A stretch of DNA of 64,000 bases from Labilithrix luteola (GCF_001263205.1 NZ_CP012333.1:10397501-10461500); one strand, 5' to 3'. Shown: positions 42,218 through 51,536, numbered from the stretch's first letter. Made by a program: numbers and translations. Notes: generated by a model from the sequence alone, not told the origin.

Positions 42218-42780
42218 CGTTTCCTCGCCGAGCTCGTTTTCGAGCCCCTGCTGCGCGAAGGTTCGTCTTCGAAGAAGAACTGGGGTTCCGCGGCCTCGGC
42301 ACCGAGCGCGGTCACGAGATCGGAGAGCGCGCTCACGATCGCGCGTCGCCGAGCAGTCGGGAGCGCTTCGACGGCCTCGAGAAGGCGGACCTGCGGCAAC
42401 TCGGGCGCTTTGGCGAGCAGCTTCTTGCCCGCGGCCGTCAGCGAGAGAAGCGCACGACGGCGATCGGTCGCGTCGGGCGTTCTCTCCACGAGGCCACGCG
42501 CCTCGAGCTTCGCGACCACGACGGACACCGAGCTCGGATCGGTCATCGTCCGCACGGCGAGCTCACGAATCGAGGTGGCCTTCGCCTCCGCGAGCCGGGA
42601 CAGAACGAACAGCTGCGCCGTGCTCATGCCGGCGGCGGACTCGGAGGCGTTCGCCGCGAGACGCAAATGCCTCACGATACGGCGGAGGGAATCGAAGACT
42701 TCGTTGGCTTCGGCCCGGGGCACACTCGGACCATCAGCCTCGGATGGCACCCGGGTTCGACCAGATACATGGGATCCCAT
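42214..42780 (-). CDS. MarR-family transcriptional regulator
   Basis: The 188-residue protein has the MarR winged helix: STAQLFVLSRLAEAKATSIRELA, DPSSVSVVVAKLEARGLVERTPDATDRRRALLSLT, with the DxRxR wing typical of the family. The stop overlaps the start of the ClC gene, so the regulator probably controls the transporter operon. The start at 42780 is the ATG farthest upstream, and an internal one is possible. Confidence 0.85.
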   Translation of the reverse strand: MGSHVSGRTRVPSEADGPSVPRAEANEVFDSLRRIVRHLRLAANASESAAGMSTAQLFVLSRLAEAKATSIRELAVRTMTDPSSVSVVVAKLEARGLVERTPDATDRRRALLSLTAAGKKLLAKAPELPQVRLLEAVEALPTARRRAIVSALSDLVTALGAEAAEPQFFFEDEPSRSRGSKTSSARKR

Positions 42781-42884
42781 GGATTGAACGCCCGTATGCC
42801 ACGACCTGCCCTCGCGAACAAGGACGCGCCTCGCACGACCTCGATTTCAGCCTGATTCCTGCGTGACTCGTGCGACTGTACGGC

Positions 42885-43972
42885 TCAGGTCGTGCGCGAT
42901 CGAAGAATCGGACGCACGTGCCGACGCGGCAGACGCTGACGCGTTCGGACGCGCCCTGCACGGCGATCGGCCGGGAACATCGCCGCCCATTCGGAGCGAG
43001 GGCTAACGACCGTCCATCCCGCTTTTCTCGCCGTATCGAGCCCCGCATCGAGCTTTCCCCAGAAGGTCCCGTCGCGGTCGTAGGCGAACTCGCGTTCGCC
43101 GTCGTCGTGCCGAACGAGCATCGACAAGTGTGTTCCCGGCGCGTGGTCCGTGTACGTGAGCATCGCGAGATCCCCGTCGGCATTGGCGATCGCGAAGATC
43201 GGACGCTGACCGATGTGGAGATGGATGTTCATGACCTTCCCCTCTCGATCGTCGACGCTTCCGAGGTCGGGAAGCTTCACCAGCACCGGGGCTCCGTCGC
43301 GTAGCTCGTGGCGCGTCTTGCTGCTGCTTCCGATGACCTGCGCCGGGAGCACGCCATAGAGCTGCTCCGAGAAGACCCTGATGAAGTCGATGCCACCGCC
43401 GGACACGATGAAGGTACGGAACCCGTTCGAGCGGAGGAACGTGAGCAGCTCCAGCATCGGCTGGAACACGCATTCCCCGTACGGACGGTCGAAGCGCGGA
43501 TGCTTCGCCGTGCTGAGCCACGCGCGGACGACTCCGGCGAATTCCTCGGTGGTCATTCCAGCGTGCGTGGCCGCGATCACCTCACCGATCTCGTGATGGG
43601 ACATGCGCGAGAGCGCGTCCATGTCGCCTTCGACAATCGCCTTGTAGGGCTGGCGCACGGCGTACTCGGGATGCTCGGCGCAAGCGCGCGCAGTCGATCG
43701 ACGATGAACGCCGCCTGCACCGGAATGGGCATCTCGCTCCAGAGCGTGCCGTCGTTGTCGAAGACGGCGATGCGGTCGGCCGGTCGCACGTACGTCGACG
43801 AACCGCGCGCCGTCACCGCGCGCACGAAGTCCAGGATCGCGCGCCTGCTCGGACCGTCGTTCCACGAGGGAAGCGCGTCACCGCCTCGAAGCCGCGCCAG
43901 GACCGAGCCGACACCGACCACCGATGCAAGCGCGACCACGTTCACGAGCGTTCCCGCCATGACCGTGACCAA
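42885..43972 (-). pseudogene. HAD-superfamily phosphoserine phosphatase-like gene with a frameshift
   Basis: Two leftward frames together make one protein. The first (from 43972) has a membrane segment (MAGTLVNVVALASVVGVGSV), then RIAVFDNDGTLWSE, the HAD DxDGT motif, and reads ALAP near 43685. The second picks up with EHPEYAVRQPYKAIVEGD, then FIVSGGGIDFIR (motif II) and IANADGDLAML (motif III) and ends at 42885. The change of frame is near 43675-43695, in GC alternation on the minus strand, and would be mended by removing two bases or adding one. All motifs except for the frame break are intact, so decay is recent or the break is a sequence error. Confidence 0.75.
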
Positions 43973-44017
43973 GCAAGAGCGAGACCGGACGGCGAAGCCG
44001 CAGCCCTCCGGATCGTT

Positions 44018-44266
44018 CTATCCGCCTGCGACCGGGGGGATGAGCGCGATCACGTCGCCGCTGACGATCACATCGGAGCCCGAGGCGAACGCCTCGTTAC
44101 GTGCAAACCGAACGTACTCGAGACGCCCCTCGAGCGAGGGATGGATCGCACGGAGATGCCTCGACAGGTCGTCGATGGTCGAGACGCCGAGCGGCACCGC
44201 AAGAGTCTCTTCGGCGACGCCCACGAGGTCGCGAACGGCCGCGAAGTAGAGGATCGTAAGGGTCAT
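44018..44266 (-). CDS. moaD: Molybdopterin synthase sulfur carrier subunit MoaD
   Basis: MoaD carries the sulfur as a thiocarboxylate at its C-terminus. The ATG at 44266 gives 82 residues, the usual MoaD size, with a beta-grasp pattern (TLTILYFAAVRDLVGV, VSTIDDLSRHLRAIHP) and ending in Gly-Gly (PPVAGG), the site of thiocarboxylation. It overlaps the upstream moaB/mogA gene through ATGA at 44263-44266. Confidence 0.88.
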   Translation of the reverse strand: MTLTILYFAAVRDLVGVAEETLAVPLGVSTIDDLSRHLRAIHPSLEGRLEYVRFARNEAFASGSDVIVSGDVIALIPPVAGG

Positions 44267-44772
44267 CGGCCGTGTTTTCCGTGGTGCTTCGTTCGGCCAT
44301 GGAGCAAGTCCACGGCGTGACTCAAAACGGGCGCAATCAGCGCGCGCGCGCCGAGCCTCGCGGCCTTCTCGCTGCCCGGGAGCGAGAAGACGACGACGTT
44401 TTCGACGGTGCCCGCGGTCGCGCGGGAGAGGATGGAACGCGGGCCGACCTCGTCCCACGACAGGCGCCGAAACGCTTCGCCGAAGCCTTCGAGCTCCTTG
44501 TCGAACAGCGCCGAGAGAGCTTCGTACGTCCGATCGCGAGGGGCGATGCCCGTGCCTCCAGTAAAGACGATCGCGTCGGCCTCGGCGGAGGCGATCACGC
44601 CACGCACCAGCTCGGTGAGCCGAGCGGGTTCGTCGGGAAGGATCGCGTGACGCACGTGCACGAAGTCTGCGAGCTCCTCCACGAGCGCCTTGCCGGAGGC
44701 ATCGTCCGCCTCGGTTCGGGTATCGCTCACGGTCACGGTCACGAACCTGGGCTTGTCGGAAGGCTTCTCCAC
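44263..44772 (-). CDS. moaB: Molybdopterin adenylyltransferase, MoaB/MogA family
   Basis: This 169-residue protein adenylates molybdopterin before MoeA inserts molybdenum. It carries VTVTVSDTRTEADDASGKAL, FTGGTGIAPRDRTYEAL (the MPT-binding loop) and NVVVFSLPGSEKAARLG. MoaB and MogA are difficult to separate from sequence; the family name is given. It is the first gene of a two-gene operon with moaD and diverges from moaA. Confidence 0.85.
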   Translation of the reverse strand: MEKPSDKPRFVTVTVSDTRTEADDASGKALVEELADFVHVRHAILPDEPARLTELVRGVIASAEADAIVFTGGTGIAPRDRTYEALSALFDKELEGFGEAFRRLSWDEVGPRSILSRATAGTVENVVVFSLPGSEKAARLGARALIAPVLSHAVDLLHGRTKHHGKHGR

Positions 44773-44859
44773 GGCGCTGCGATCCTAGCGCGAAAGATGG
44801 GCTCGCCGTCGCTGCGCGCGTGCCACGCGCACGCCTTTTTCCGCTAAGGTTGGGGAGCG

Positions 44860-45876
44860 ATGTACGCCTTGCGTGTCATCCAGAACGGGCCGAGTGGGCC
44901 CGCGCACGCGCCCGAGGGCGCAGCGCCTCCGCGATCGGTTCGCCTTTCGTTGACCGACCGCTGCGACCTGGCCTGCGTCTACTGCCGCCCGGACCGACGC
45001 GACGGCTACCTGCCCGAACGGCTCGACCTCGCCGCGTGGAAGACCATGGTGCATGGGCTCGTGGGTGCGGGCGTCCGGCGCGTTCGCCTGACCGGCGGCG
45101 AGCCGCTCATCCATCCCGACGTCGTGGAGGTCATCCGCTTTCTCGGCACGCTCGACCTCGACGACCTCGCGCTCACCACGAACGCCACGCAGCTCGCGAA
45201 GCTGGCACGTCCGCTCCGCGAAGCTGGGCTCCGGCGCCTCAACGTGTCGCTCGACACGCTCGACCCCGTCCGCTTCGAGCGCATGACGCGCGGCGGAAAA
45301 CTCGATGGCGTACTCGCCGGCATCCATGCGGCCCTCGACGTGGGCTACGACGAAATCAAGCTCAACGCCGTCGTCGTCCGCGGCGAGAACGACGACGAGA
45401 TCGCATCGCTCGTCGCGTGGTGCTGGGAGCGAGGCATCGTCCCTCGCCTTCTCGAAGTCATGCACATCGGGGAAGGCGCGAAGCTCAAAGACCGCGTGGT
45501 CACGGCACGCGAGATGATCGCGAAGCTCGCACACCTCCTCGAGCCGGGAGACGCCGAGCGCGAGCCCGATCGCGGACCGGCGGGCTATCTGCGCGCACGA
45601 CACGACACCACGAAGAAGGTCGGCTTCATCACTGGCACGAGCGACACCTACTGCAAAGGCTGCGACCGCCTCCGCGTCGCCAGCGACGGCACGCTCAGGC
45701 CCTGCCTCGCGACGAACGACGGTCTCTCCGCCGCGCACGAGGCGTGCACCGGCAACGCCGAGGCCGTCGCCGACGCGGTGGGCCGCGCCTGGGCGATGAA
45801 GCCCGATGGCGAAACCTGGAAGGGCTGTACCGAAGACTCTGCCTCGCACGTTTCGATGCGAGGCATAGGCGGATAA
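44860..45876 (+). CDS. moaA: GTP 3',8-cyclase MoaA
   Basis: MoaA is the radical-SAM enzyme that starts Moco synthesis from GTP with MoaC. The first cluster motif C-x3-C-x2-C is at Cys35, Cys39, Cys42 (DRCDLACVYCRP); the C-terminal cluster is CKGCDRLRVASDGTLRPC (C-x2-C-x13-C), specific for MoaA. The chain ends in RGIGG, matching the functionally needed C-terminal Gly-Gly. At 338 residues it has the usual length. It diverges from moaB with an 87-bp promoter spacer. Confidence 0.93.
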   Translation: MYALRVIQNGPSGPAHAPEGAAPPRSVRLSLTDRCDLACVYCRPDRRDGYLPERLDLAAWKTMVHGLVGAGVRRVRLTGGEPLIHPDVVEVIRFLGTLDLDDLALTTNATQLAKLARPLREAGLRRLNVSLDTLDPVRFERMTRGGKLDGVLAGIHAALDVGYDEIKLNAVVVRGENDDEIASLVAWCWERGIVPRLLEVMHIGEGAKLKDRVVTAREMIAKLAHLLEPGDAEREPDRGPAGYLRARHDTTKKVGFITGTSDTYCKGCDRLRVASDGTLRPCLATNDGLSAAHEACTGNAEAVADAVGRAWAMKPDGETWKGCTEDSASHVSMRGIGG

Positions 45877-45878
45877 GG

Positions 45879-47792
45879 TCAGGTCACTTCGAGGCCGACG
45901 ATCTTCATCAGACGAAGCGCGTTCGAGCTCTGGACGACGCCTTGACGGAGTCGATAGTCGAACGTCATCACCTCGCCTTCGACCTGCTCCTCGAAGTGCA
46001 CGTTCTTCACGAAGCCGGGCATCTCCGTTTCGAGATCGCCGAGCGCGAGGTCGTGCGTGGAGACGGCACCCATCGCGCCGAGAGACAGGAGCTCGCGCAG
46101 AATGGCGCGCGCCCCGATGAGCCTTTCGCGGGTATTCGTGCCGTGGAGGATCTCGTCGAGCAGGAAGAGCACCGTGGCCGACTTGGCCCCCTCGCCGCCC
46201 GCCTTCTCCGTACGCGAGAGGTCGAGAACGAGCTTCAGCTTCTTGAGCTCGGCGTAGAAGCGACTCGTTCCCTCTTCGAGCGAGTCCGACACGCGCATGC
46301 TCGTGGCGACACGCAGGCGACCGAGCCGCATCGACTTCGCGCACACGGGCGCGCCGACGTTGGCGAGCACCGCGTTGATGCCAATCGCGCGGAGCAGCGT
46401 GCTCTTACCCGACATGTTCGAGCCCGTGACCACCATCGCGTGGCCGGGTCCTTCGATCCCCACGTCGTTCGAGACACGCTTGCCGCTCTCGATGAGTGGA
46501 TGTCCGAGAGACTCCGCCTGGAGGATCGGCTCATCGACGAACTCGGGGAACGTGAAGTCCGGCTTTTCGAAGGCGAAGCCCGCGAGCGACGCGAGCGCTT
46601 CGAGCTCGGCGAGCGCACGGAACCATCCGAACGCTACGCGCCCTGCGCGCGCACGCCACGCATCGAGCGCCAGCGCGCACCAGACATCCCACATCAAGGC
46701 CGGGCCGATGAAGATCTTGAAGATCTCGTTCTCGCGCGCATCCAAGAATCCGACGATGCGCGAGAGCGACGCCATCTCGCGTGTCGCCGAGGCTCCGCTC
46801 TCTTTGAGGCGCTTTTGCAGCGCAATCAGGGCCTCGGCTTCGAACGTCTCGTTCTCGAGAATGGCGAGCATTCCCGCGTACCGCGACAGCGCCCCCTCCT
46901 TCGACGAGGCGGCTTCGAGGATCGGCTGCAGGCGCTTGCGCTGCGAACCGAGGAAGAGCAGCGACACGATGAAGCTGGCGACGAACGTGAGGCGCGGCAC
47001 GAGGCCGAACGATCCGGCCACGGCGGTGCCGATCGTCACGATCGGCATCAGGATCGCGACGACGCGCATCCATCCGGGCAGACGAGTCTCCGCCGAGGTC
47101 GCCTGGCCAGCCCACATCACGAAGGGACGCGGATCCGGCTTTCCTTCGTCGACCAGGCTGCCGGCAACACAAAGCTCTTCGCGCACGCGCACACGCGCGG
47201 CCAGATCGCGCACGGCGGCCTGCCGAACGATGATCGCGTTCTTCGCCTCGGCGGCGTCTTTCGAGCGAGCCTCGTCGCCCGAGAGCCACTTGGCGAGGAC
47301 TTCTTCGCCGAAGCGCGTGGAGGTGGCATCGATCAGCTGGAAGAGCGACGCGCGACCGAAGACGTCGAGGTCACCCGCGTAGGGATGCATGGCATCGGCC
47401 CAACGTTCACCGGTCTGCGGGAACGTGCGCCACTTGCCGGCCATGCGCGCAAGGGCCCGCTCGTGGAATTGAACCGCCGCGTTCATCCGATCGCGCTGCT
47501 GATGGACGCGCGCGTGGATGACCACGAGGGCGCCGAACGCCACGACGAGGGCGAGCTCGCCGAGCCAGGCGATCGAGGGCAGCCGCGCGAAGACGATGGC
47601 GCCAAGAAGCGCGAGCGCCCCGAAGAGGGCTAGGAGCCGGAGATTCGCGATCGCGTTTGCACGTTGGTCGAGCTCCGCGACGGATTGTTTCCGCTCGTTG
47701 AGCGCCTTCGCGTGGATGTCACGCGGATCGGACGGAGAGGCATCCTTCACGCTCCGACGCCTACCACGGAGGCGGCGAGGCGCGGACACCAA
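45879..47792 (-). CDS. Membrane-anchored MutS-like ATPase
   Basis: The 637-residue protein has two pairs of membrane helices (about 51-69 and 77-95; 243-262 and 267-282), a long middle domain and a C-terminal MutS-type ATPase. Walker A is at about 457-464 (TGSNMSGKST), Walker B at 542-547 (FLLDEI) and the MutS signature is the STHDLALGDLE stretch. The N-terminal mismatch-recognition domains of MutS are absent, so a role in DNA repair is not implied; related membrane MutS-like proteins are known but poorly studied. The start is uncertain (GTG at 47792 or 47750). It is convergent with moaA. Confidence 0.75.
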   Translation of the reverse strand: MVSAPRRLRGRRRSVKDASPSDPRDIHAKALNERKQSVAELDQRANAIANLRLLALFGALALLGAIVFARLPSIAWLGELALVVAFGALVVIHARVHQQRDRMNAAVQFHERALARMAGKWRTFPQTGERWADAMHPYAGDLDVFGRASLFQLIDATSTRFGEEVLAKWLSGDEARSKDAAEAKNAIIVRQAAVRDLAARVRVREELCVAGSLVDEGKPDPRPFVMWAGQATSAETRLPGWMRVVAILMPIVTIGTAVAGSFGLVPRLTFVASFIVSLLFLGSQRKRLQPILEAASSKEGALSRYAGMLAILENETFEAEALIALQKRLKESGASATREMASLSRIVGFLDARENEIFKIFIGPALMWDVWCALALDAWRARAGRVAFGWFRALAELEALASLAGFAFEKPDFTFPEFVDEPILQAESLGHPLIESGKRVSNDVGIEGPGHAMVVTGSNMSGKSTLLRAIGINAVLANVGAPVCAKSMRLGRLRVATSMRVSDSLEEGTSRFYAELKKLKLVLDLSRTEKAGGEGAKSATVLFLLDEILHGTNTRERLIGARAILRELLSLGAMGAVSTHDLALGDLETEMPGFVKNVHFEEQVEGEVMTFDYRLRQGVVQSSNALRLMKIVGLEVT

Positions 47793-47801
47793 CCGTCACG
47801 A

Positions 47802-48134
47802 TCAGGCCGCGCGGCGACGGCGCACGAGCGGAATGACGCGTCCGCCACTCGAGGCCTTGTCGGCCGGTTCGGGCGTGGGCGCGGGCTTCGGAGCCTGCTT
47901 CACCTTGCGCGCAACGGGAGCCGCGCACGCCGCGGCTACGGCGAAGCCCGCGAGCGAGAGACGCGGGCCTCCGGCGGTGCGGTACACGAGCTCAGCGCGC
48001 GCGAGCGCGGCGAGTGCACGACGGACATCGGCCTCTTCGCCACCGACGCGGACGAGGATGTCCTCGACGGTTGCGGGCGCACGCCGACGAGCGAGACGGA
48101 GCAGGGCGCGAAGGACGGTGATTTCGTAGCTCAT
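47802..48134 (-). CDS. Small winged-helix DNA-binding protein
   Basis: The 110-residue protein has a winged-helix fold in the first 65 residues (LRALLRLARRRAPATVEDILVRV, DVRRALAALARAELVYRTAGG) and then a Pro/Lys-rich linker and a basic tail (VIPLVRRRRAA). The start at the ATG at 48134 has no ribosome-binding site but is only eight bases from a -10 element, so it may be a leaderless message. A palindrome lies in the promoter. It is 10 bases upstream of the MutS-like gene on the same strand, so the two may form a unit. Confidence 0.65.
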   Translation of the reverse strand: MSYEITVLRALLRLARRRAPATVEDILVRVGGEEADVRRALAALARAELVYRTAGGPRLSLAGFAVAAACAAPVARKVKQAPKPAPTPEPADKASSGGRVIPLVRRRRAA

Positions 48135-48142
48135 GGAGGGGC

Positions 48143-48171
48143 ATTATGTTCAGCACTGAACGGACGACCAA
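48143..48171 (-). promoter_or_regulatory. Promoter with operator for the winged-helix gene
   Basis: On the minus strand -35 TTGGTC (48166-48171) and -10 CATAAT (48143-48148) are 17 bases apart, and the ATG lies eight bases after the -10. The palindrome GTTCAG-CA-CTGAAC (48148-48161) fills the spacer, so a protein bound there would block RNA polymerase. Autoregulation by the winged-helix protein is the simplest reading. Confidence 0.6.
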
Positions 48172-48223
48172 CTTTGTGCAGTCGATTTTTCCCCTGTGTT
48201 TCCTGTGGTTTGATCGATCGGCA

Positions 48224-48276
48224 AGATCTCGAAGAGATCTCACAGGTTCGAACGTTCAGTACAAACCGTTCAGTAC
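48224..48276. repeat. Inverted and direct repeats upstream of the winged-helix gene
   Basis: AGATCTC-GAA-GAGATCT (48224-48240) is a perfect 7+3+7 inverted repeat. CGTTCAGTACA occurs twice at a 14-bp period (around 48253-48276). The second repeat shares its GTTCAG core with the promoter palindrome about 100 bp away. Confidence 0.65.
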
Positions 48277-48282
48277 ATTTAC

Positions 48283-50496
48283 CTACATCGCGCCGAGCTC
48301 GTGGAGCAGGAACGAGAGTTCGTCGGCCAGCTCGTCGGCCAGCTTCGTGACCGGCTTGCCCGCTCCATGCCCCGCCTTCGTCTCGATCCGGATGAGGATC
48401 GGGCGCGTGGGGTCCTTCTGAACCTCCTGCATGCGCGCCGCCATCTTGCGCGCGTGCATCGGATCGACGCGCGAGTCGCTCTCCGCCGTGGTGAAAAGCA
48501 TCGACGGGTACTGCACGTCTTCCTGGACGTGGTGGTACGGCGAGTACGCGTAGAGGAAGCGGAAGTCCTCGGACTTGTCCGGATCGCCGTACTCGGGAAT
48601 CCAGAGCTTCGCGATCCGGAAGTGCGGATAGCGAACCATGTCCGTGAGAGGCACGAGCGATAGGCCCACGCGGAAGAGCTCCGGACGCTGCGTGACCGCC
48701 GTGGCCACGAGCAGCCCCCCGTTCGAACCGCCCACGATGCCGAGCTTCGACGAGTTCGTGATCTTCTCCTTCACGAGCGCCTCTGCGCACGCATAGAAGT
48801 CGTCGAACACGTTCTGCTTCTTCTCGCGCATGCCGGCTTGGTGCCAGTCCTCGCCGAGCTCCCCTCCGCCACGGAGGATGGCCGTGACCCAAACGGCTCC
48901 GCGCTGCACCGAGGCGAGCGCGCGCGCGCTGAACGCCGGCGTCTGGTTCACGTTGAAGCCCCCGTAGCCGTAGAGCACCGTCGGGTTCTCGCCGTTCTTC
49001 ACGAGCCCCTTCTTGGCGATGACGAACATGGGCACCTTCGTGCCGTCCTTCGACGTCGCGTAGAGGCGTTGCACTTCGATTCCTTGCGCGGAGAACTGCG
49101 CGCCGACCTTGTCCCAGGGCTCGAGCTTCGCCTCTTTCGACCCACGCAGGTCGAGTCGAAGCACTTCGTAAGGGACCACGTACGACGTGAACGTGACGAA
49201 CGCTTCTTCCCCGTCCCACGCGCCCGTGGCGCTCGCGGAGCCGATGGAAGGCAGCTCCACGGGGCCGCGAGACTTGCCGTCGAGACCGAAGCGCTCGAGA
49301 CGCGTCGCGGCGTCGTGCATGTAGCTCGCGACGATCTCGTTCTTGAGAATCGCCACGTCGTCGAGCACGTCGCTTCCCTCCGGGAGGATCTCCTTCCACG
49401 CCGAGCGCGCGGGCTTGTCGTACTCGACCGCGTAGAGCTTGTAGTGGGGCGCGCCGTCGTTGGTGAGGACGTAGAGGCGATCGTTGCGCGGAATGGGCTC
49501 GAAGATCGCCGACTTGTTCTCGGCGATCGCCACCCAAGGAGCGCCGTCGCCCTTCGAGAGATCTTTGACGAACACCTCGCTCTTGTCCCAGCCCATGTGC
49601 ACGCGCGCGACGAGCCAGCGGCCGTTCGGCGAGATCGAGACCGAGGGCGAGTCCGTCTTGGCGCGCCCCTCACCGAAGACGAGCTTGTCGCCCTTCGAAT
49701 CCTGGCCGAGCACGTGGTGGAAGATCTTCGAGAAGTACTTCTCGTCCCCCGGCGGCACCGACCCCGGTTCGGGGAAGCGCGTGTAGTAAAAGCTCTTGCC
49801 GTCCGGCATCCACGCGACCGACGCGTGACGCGTGCGATCGATGTGGTCCGGGAGATCTTTGCCCGTGCCGACGTCGCGGACGAACAGCGTGCTCTCCTCG
49901 CTACCCGATTCGCTCCGCCCCCACGCTACGAGCTGGCCGTCCATCGACGGGAACCACCAGTCGACGGCCGTCGTGCCATCCGCGGAGAGCGCCGAGGCGT
50001 CGAGCAGCACGCGGTCCTTCCCCGTCAGCCCGTCACGCACGTAGACCGTGGGTTGGTTCTGCGCGCCTTCCCTCTTCGTGTGGAAGTAGCGCTTTGCACC
50101 GGCGTGCGTCGTGCGAATCGCCGGCGCCGTGACGTAGCCGATCTGGAGCAGGTCCTTCACCTCGCGCTCGAGATCGGCGCGCCCCGCGATGGTGTCGATG
50201 ACCGCCCGCGTGTGCGCGTTCTGCGCCTCGGTCCACGCGTGGACCTCGGGAGAGTCACTGTCTTCGAGCCAGCGATACGGGTCCGATACGCTCTCGCCGT
50301 GGATGGTTTCGACGAGGTCCTGCTTGCGGGTGGGCGTCATGGGCGGTGGGTACTTCGTAGAGGCTGAAGGAGTGGGGACGAGCGCGACGGTGAGCGGAGG
50401 AACGTTGGGCTTCGGCGCTTCTTTGCAAGCACCGAGAGTGAGCGTGAGCACGCTGAGGGCGCAAAAAACACCGGAAGCGCTTCGCATCCTTCGCAT
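48283..50496 (-). CDS. Prolyl oligopeptidase, secreted lipoprotein form (S9)
   Basis: Counting from the ATG at 50496, the 737-residue protein has a signal peptide with lipobox LGAC (Cys24) and the S9 architecture: an N-terminal seven-bladed propeller (about 90-450) and a C-terminal alpha/beta hydrolase. The catalytic triad is Ser591 (GGSNGG), Asp678 (SRVDP) and His710 (KAGHGAGK); the Ser-Asp distance of 87 matches the well-studied porcine enzyme. It would cleave small proline-containing peptides outside the cytoplasm. Several in-frame starts lie upstream. Confidence 0.85.
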   Translation of the reverse strand: MRRMRSASGVFCALSVLTLTLGACKEAPKPNVPPLTVALVPTPSASTKYPPPMTPTRKQDLVETIHGESVSDPYRWLEDSDSPEVHAWTEAQNAHTRAVIDTIAGRADLEREVKDLLQIGYVTAPAIRTTHAGAKRYFHTKREGAQNQPTVYVRDGLTGKDRVLLDASALSADGTTAVDWWFPSMDGQLVAWGRSESGSEESTLFVRDVGTGKDLPDHIDRTRHASVAWMPDGKSFYYTRFPEPGSVPPGDEKYFSKIFHHVLGQDSKGDKLVFGEGRAKTDSPSVSISPNGRWLVARVHMGWDKSEVFVKDLSKGDGAPWVAIAENKSAIFEPIPRNDRLYVLTNDGAPHYKLYAVEYDKPARSAWKEILPEGSDVLDDVAILKNEIVASYMHDAATRLERFGLDGKSRGPVELPSIGSASATGAWDGEEAFVTFTSYVVPYEVLRLDLRGSKEAKLEPWDKVGAQFSAQGIEVQRLYATSKDGTKVPMFVIAKKGLVKNGENPTVLYGYGGFNVNQTPAFSARALASVQRGAVWVTAILRGGGELGEDWHQAGMREKKQNVFDDFYACAEALVKEKITNSSKLGIVGGSNGGLLVATAVTQRPELFRVGLSLVPLTDMVRYPHFRIAKLWIPEYGDPDKSEDFRFLYAYSPYHHVQEDVQYPSMLFTTAESDSRVDPMHARKMAARMQEVQKDPTRPILIRIETKAGHGAGKPVTKLADELADELSFLLHELGAM

Positions 50497-50656
50497 GACG
50501 GCGCATCCTATACTGCAGCGACTACTTTGCACGGACCGTGGCCAAGTCTGTCGCGAACTCCGTTTGATGGTTCAATCAGCGCAAATGAGTTGCTGCTGCG
50601 CTGTAGCCCACGCAGGGAGCCGCCATGGCGGCTGCTCGTGCTAACGTCCGCGCCCC

Positions 50657-51487
50657 ATGCGACCTCTCGTGCTTCTTTCGAACGACGACGGCTATGCGAG
50701 CCGCGGTCTGCGCGCTCTCCGTGACGGCCTCTCTACCTGGGCCGACGTCGTCGTGTGCGCGCCGGAAACGGAGCAGAGCGCGAAGAGCCACTCGCTGACG
50801 CTCCACCATCCGCTGCGAGCACGCGAGATCGAGCCCGGGATCTTCGCCGTCGACGGCACGCCTGCCGATTGCGTGTACATTGCACTTCACGCCACCGAGC
50901 AGCGCTTTCTTCCGCGCTGGCCCGACCTCGTATGTTCGGGCATCAACCGCGGGTTGAACCTCGGCCAGGACGCCTTCTACTCCGGCACGGTCGCGGCTGC
51001 GCGCGAGGGCGCCCTGCGCGGCATCCCTGCCATTGCATCGAGCGCCCACGCCAAAGCCGACCTCGAGAAGGTCGCGGAGCTCACGTCGCGCCTCGCTCGC
51101 GCCCTCTGGGATCAGACGCACGGCAGCATCGGCCCGATCACGCGCACGACGCCCTCGCTCGCGCGACGCACCCCGCTCCTCAACCTGAACGTGCCGCTCG
51201 ACTGGAGCGGAGAGATTCGGCGCACGCGACTCGGTTCACGTCTCTACGAGGAGATCATCGACGTGCGCGTCGATCCTCGCGGTCGCGAGTACATGTGGCT
51301 CGGCGGCCCCGGCGTTCGTCACGAAGCAGACCCCGGCACGGACACCGACGCCTACGACGCAGGCGCGGCATCCATCACCCCGCTCATCCTCGACCTGACG
51401 AGCCACGAAGGCGCGCCCCTCACCGACACGTTGATCGCCGGCATCGGCGAGCGCCTGGCGGGCGACATCCTGCACGGTCGCGAGTAG
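50657..51487 (+). CDS. surE: 5'/3'-nucleotidase SurE
   Basis: SurE is a metal-dependent nucleotidase and phosphatase used in stationary phase. The metal-binding motif LLSNDDGYAS is at 6-15, the next GTPADCVYIAL near 74-84, and SGINRGLNLGQDAFYSGTVAAA near 95-116. At 276 residues it is typical in size. It diverges from the prolyl oligopeptidase and lies 50 bases upstream of apt, so the two nucleotide enzymes may be transcribed together. Confidence 0.93.
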   Translation: MRPLVLLSNDDGYASRGLRALRDGLSTWADVVVCAPETEQSAKSHSLTLHHPLRAREIEPGIFAVDGTPADCVYIALHATEQRFLPRWPDLVCSGINRGLNLGQDAFYSGTVAAAREGALRGIPAIASSAHAKADLEKVAELTSRLARALWDQTHGSIGPITRTTPSLARRTPLLNLNVPLDWSGEIRRTRLGSRLYEEIIDVRVDPRGREYMWLGGPGVRHEADPGTDTDAYDAGAASITPLILDLTSHEGAPLTDTLIAGIGERLAGDILHGRE

Positions 51488-51536
51488 CCCTCGTCGCCTC
51501 GCGTTCTGTATCCCGATCGGCTAAGTCACGCGCGCG

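Noticed and set aside
40235..42787. 850-codon frame opposite the ClC and MarR genes
   Set aside because: A shadow of the ClC/MarR coding sequence, lacking motifs.
44820..47633. 937-codon frame across moaA and the MutS-like gene
   Set aside because: It overlaps two well-supported genes on both strands and has a composition typical of antisense reading in high GC.
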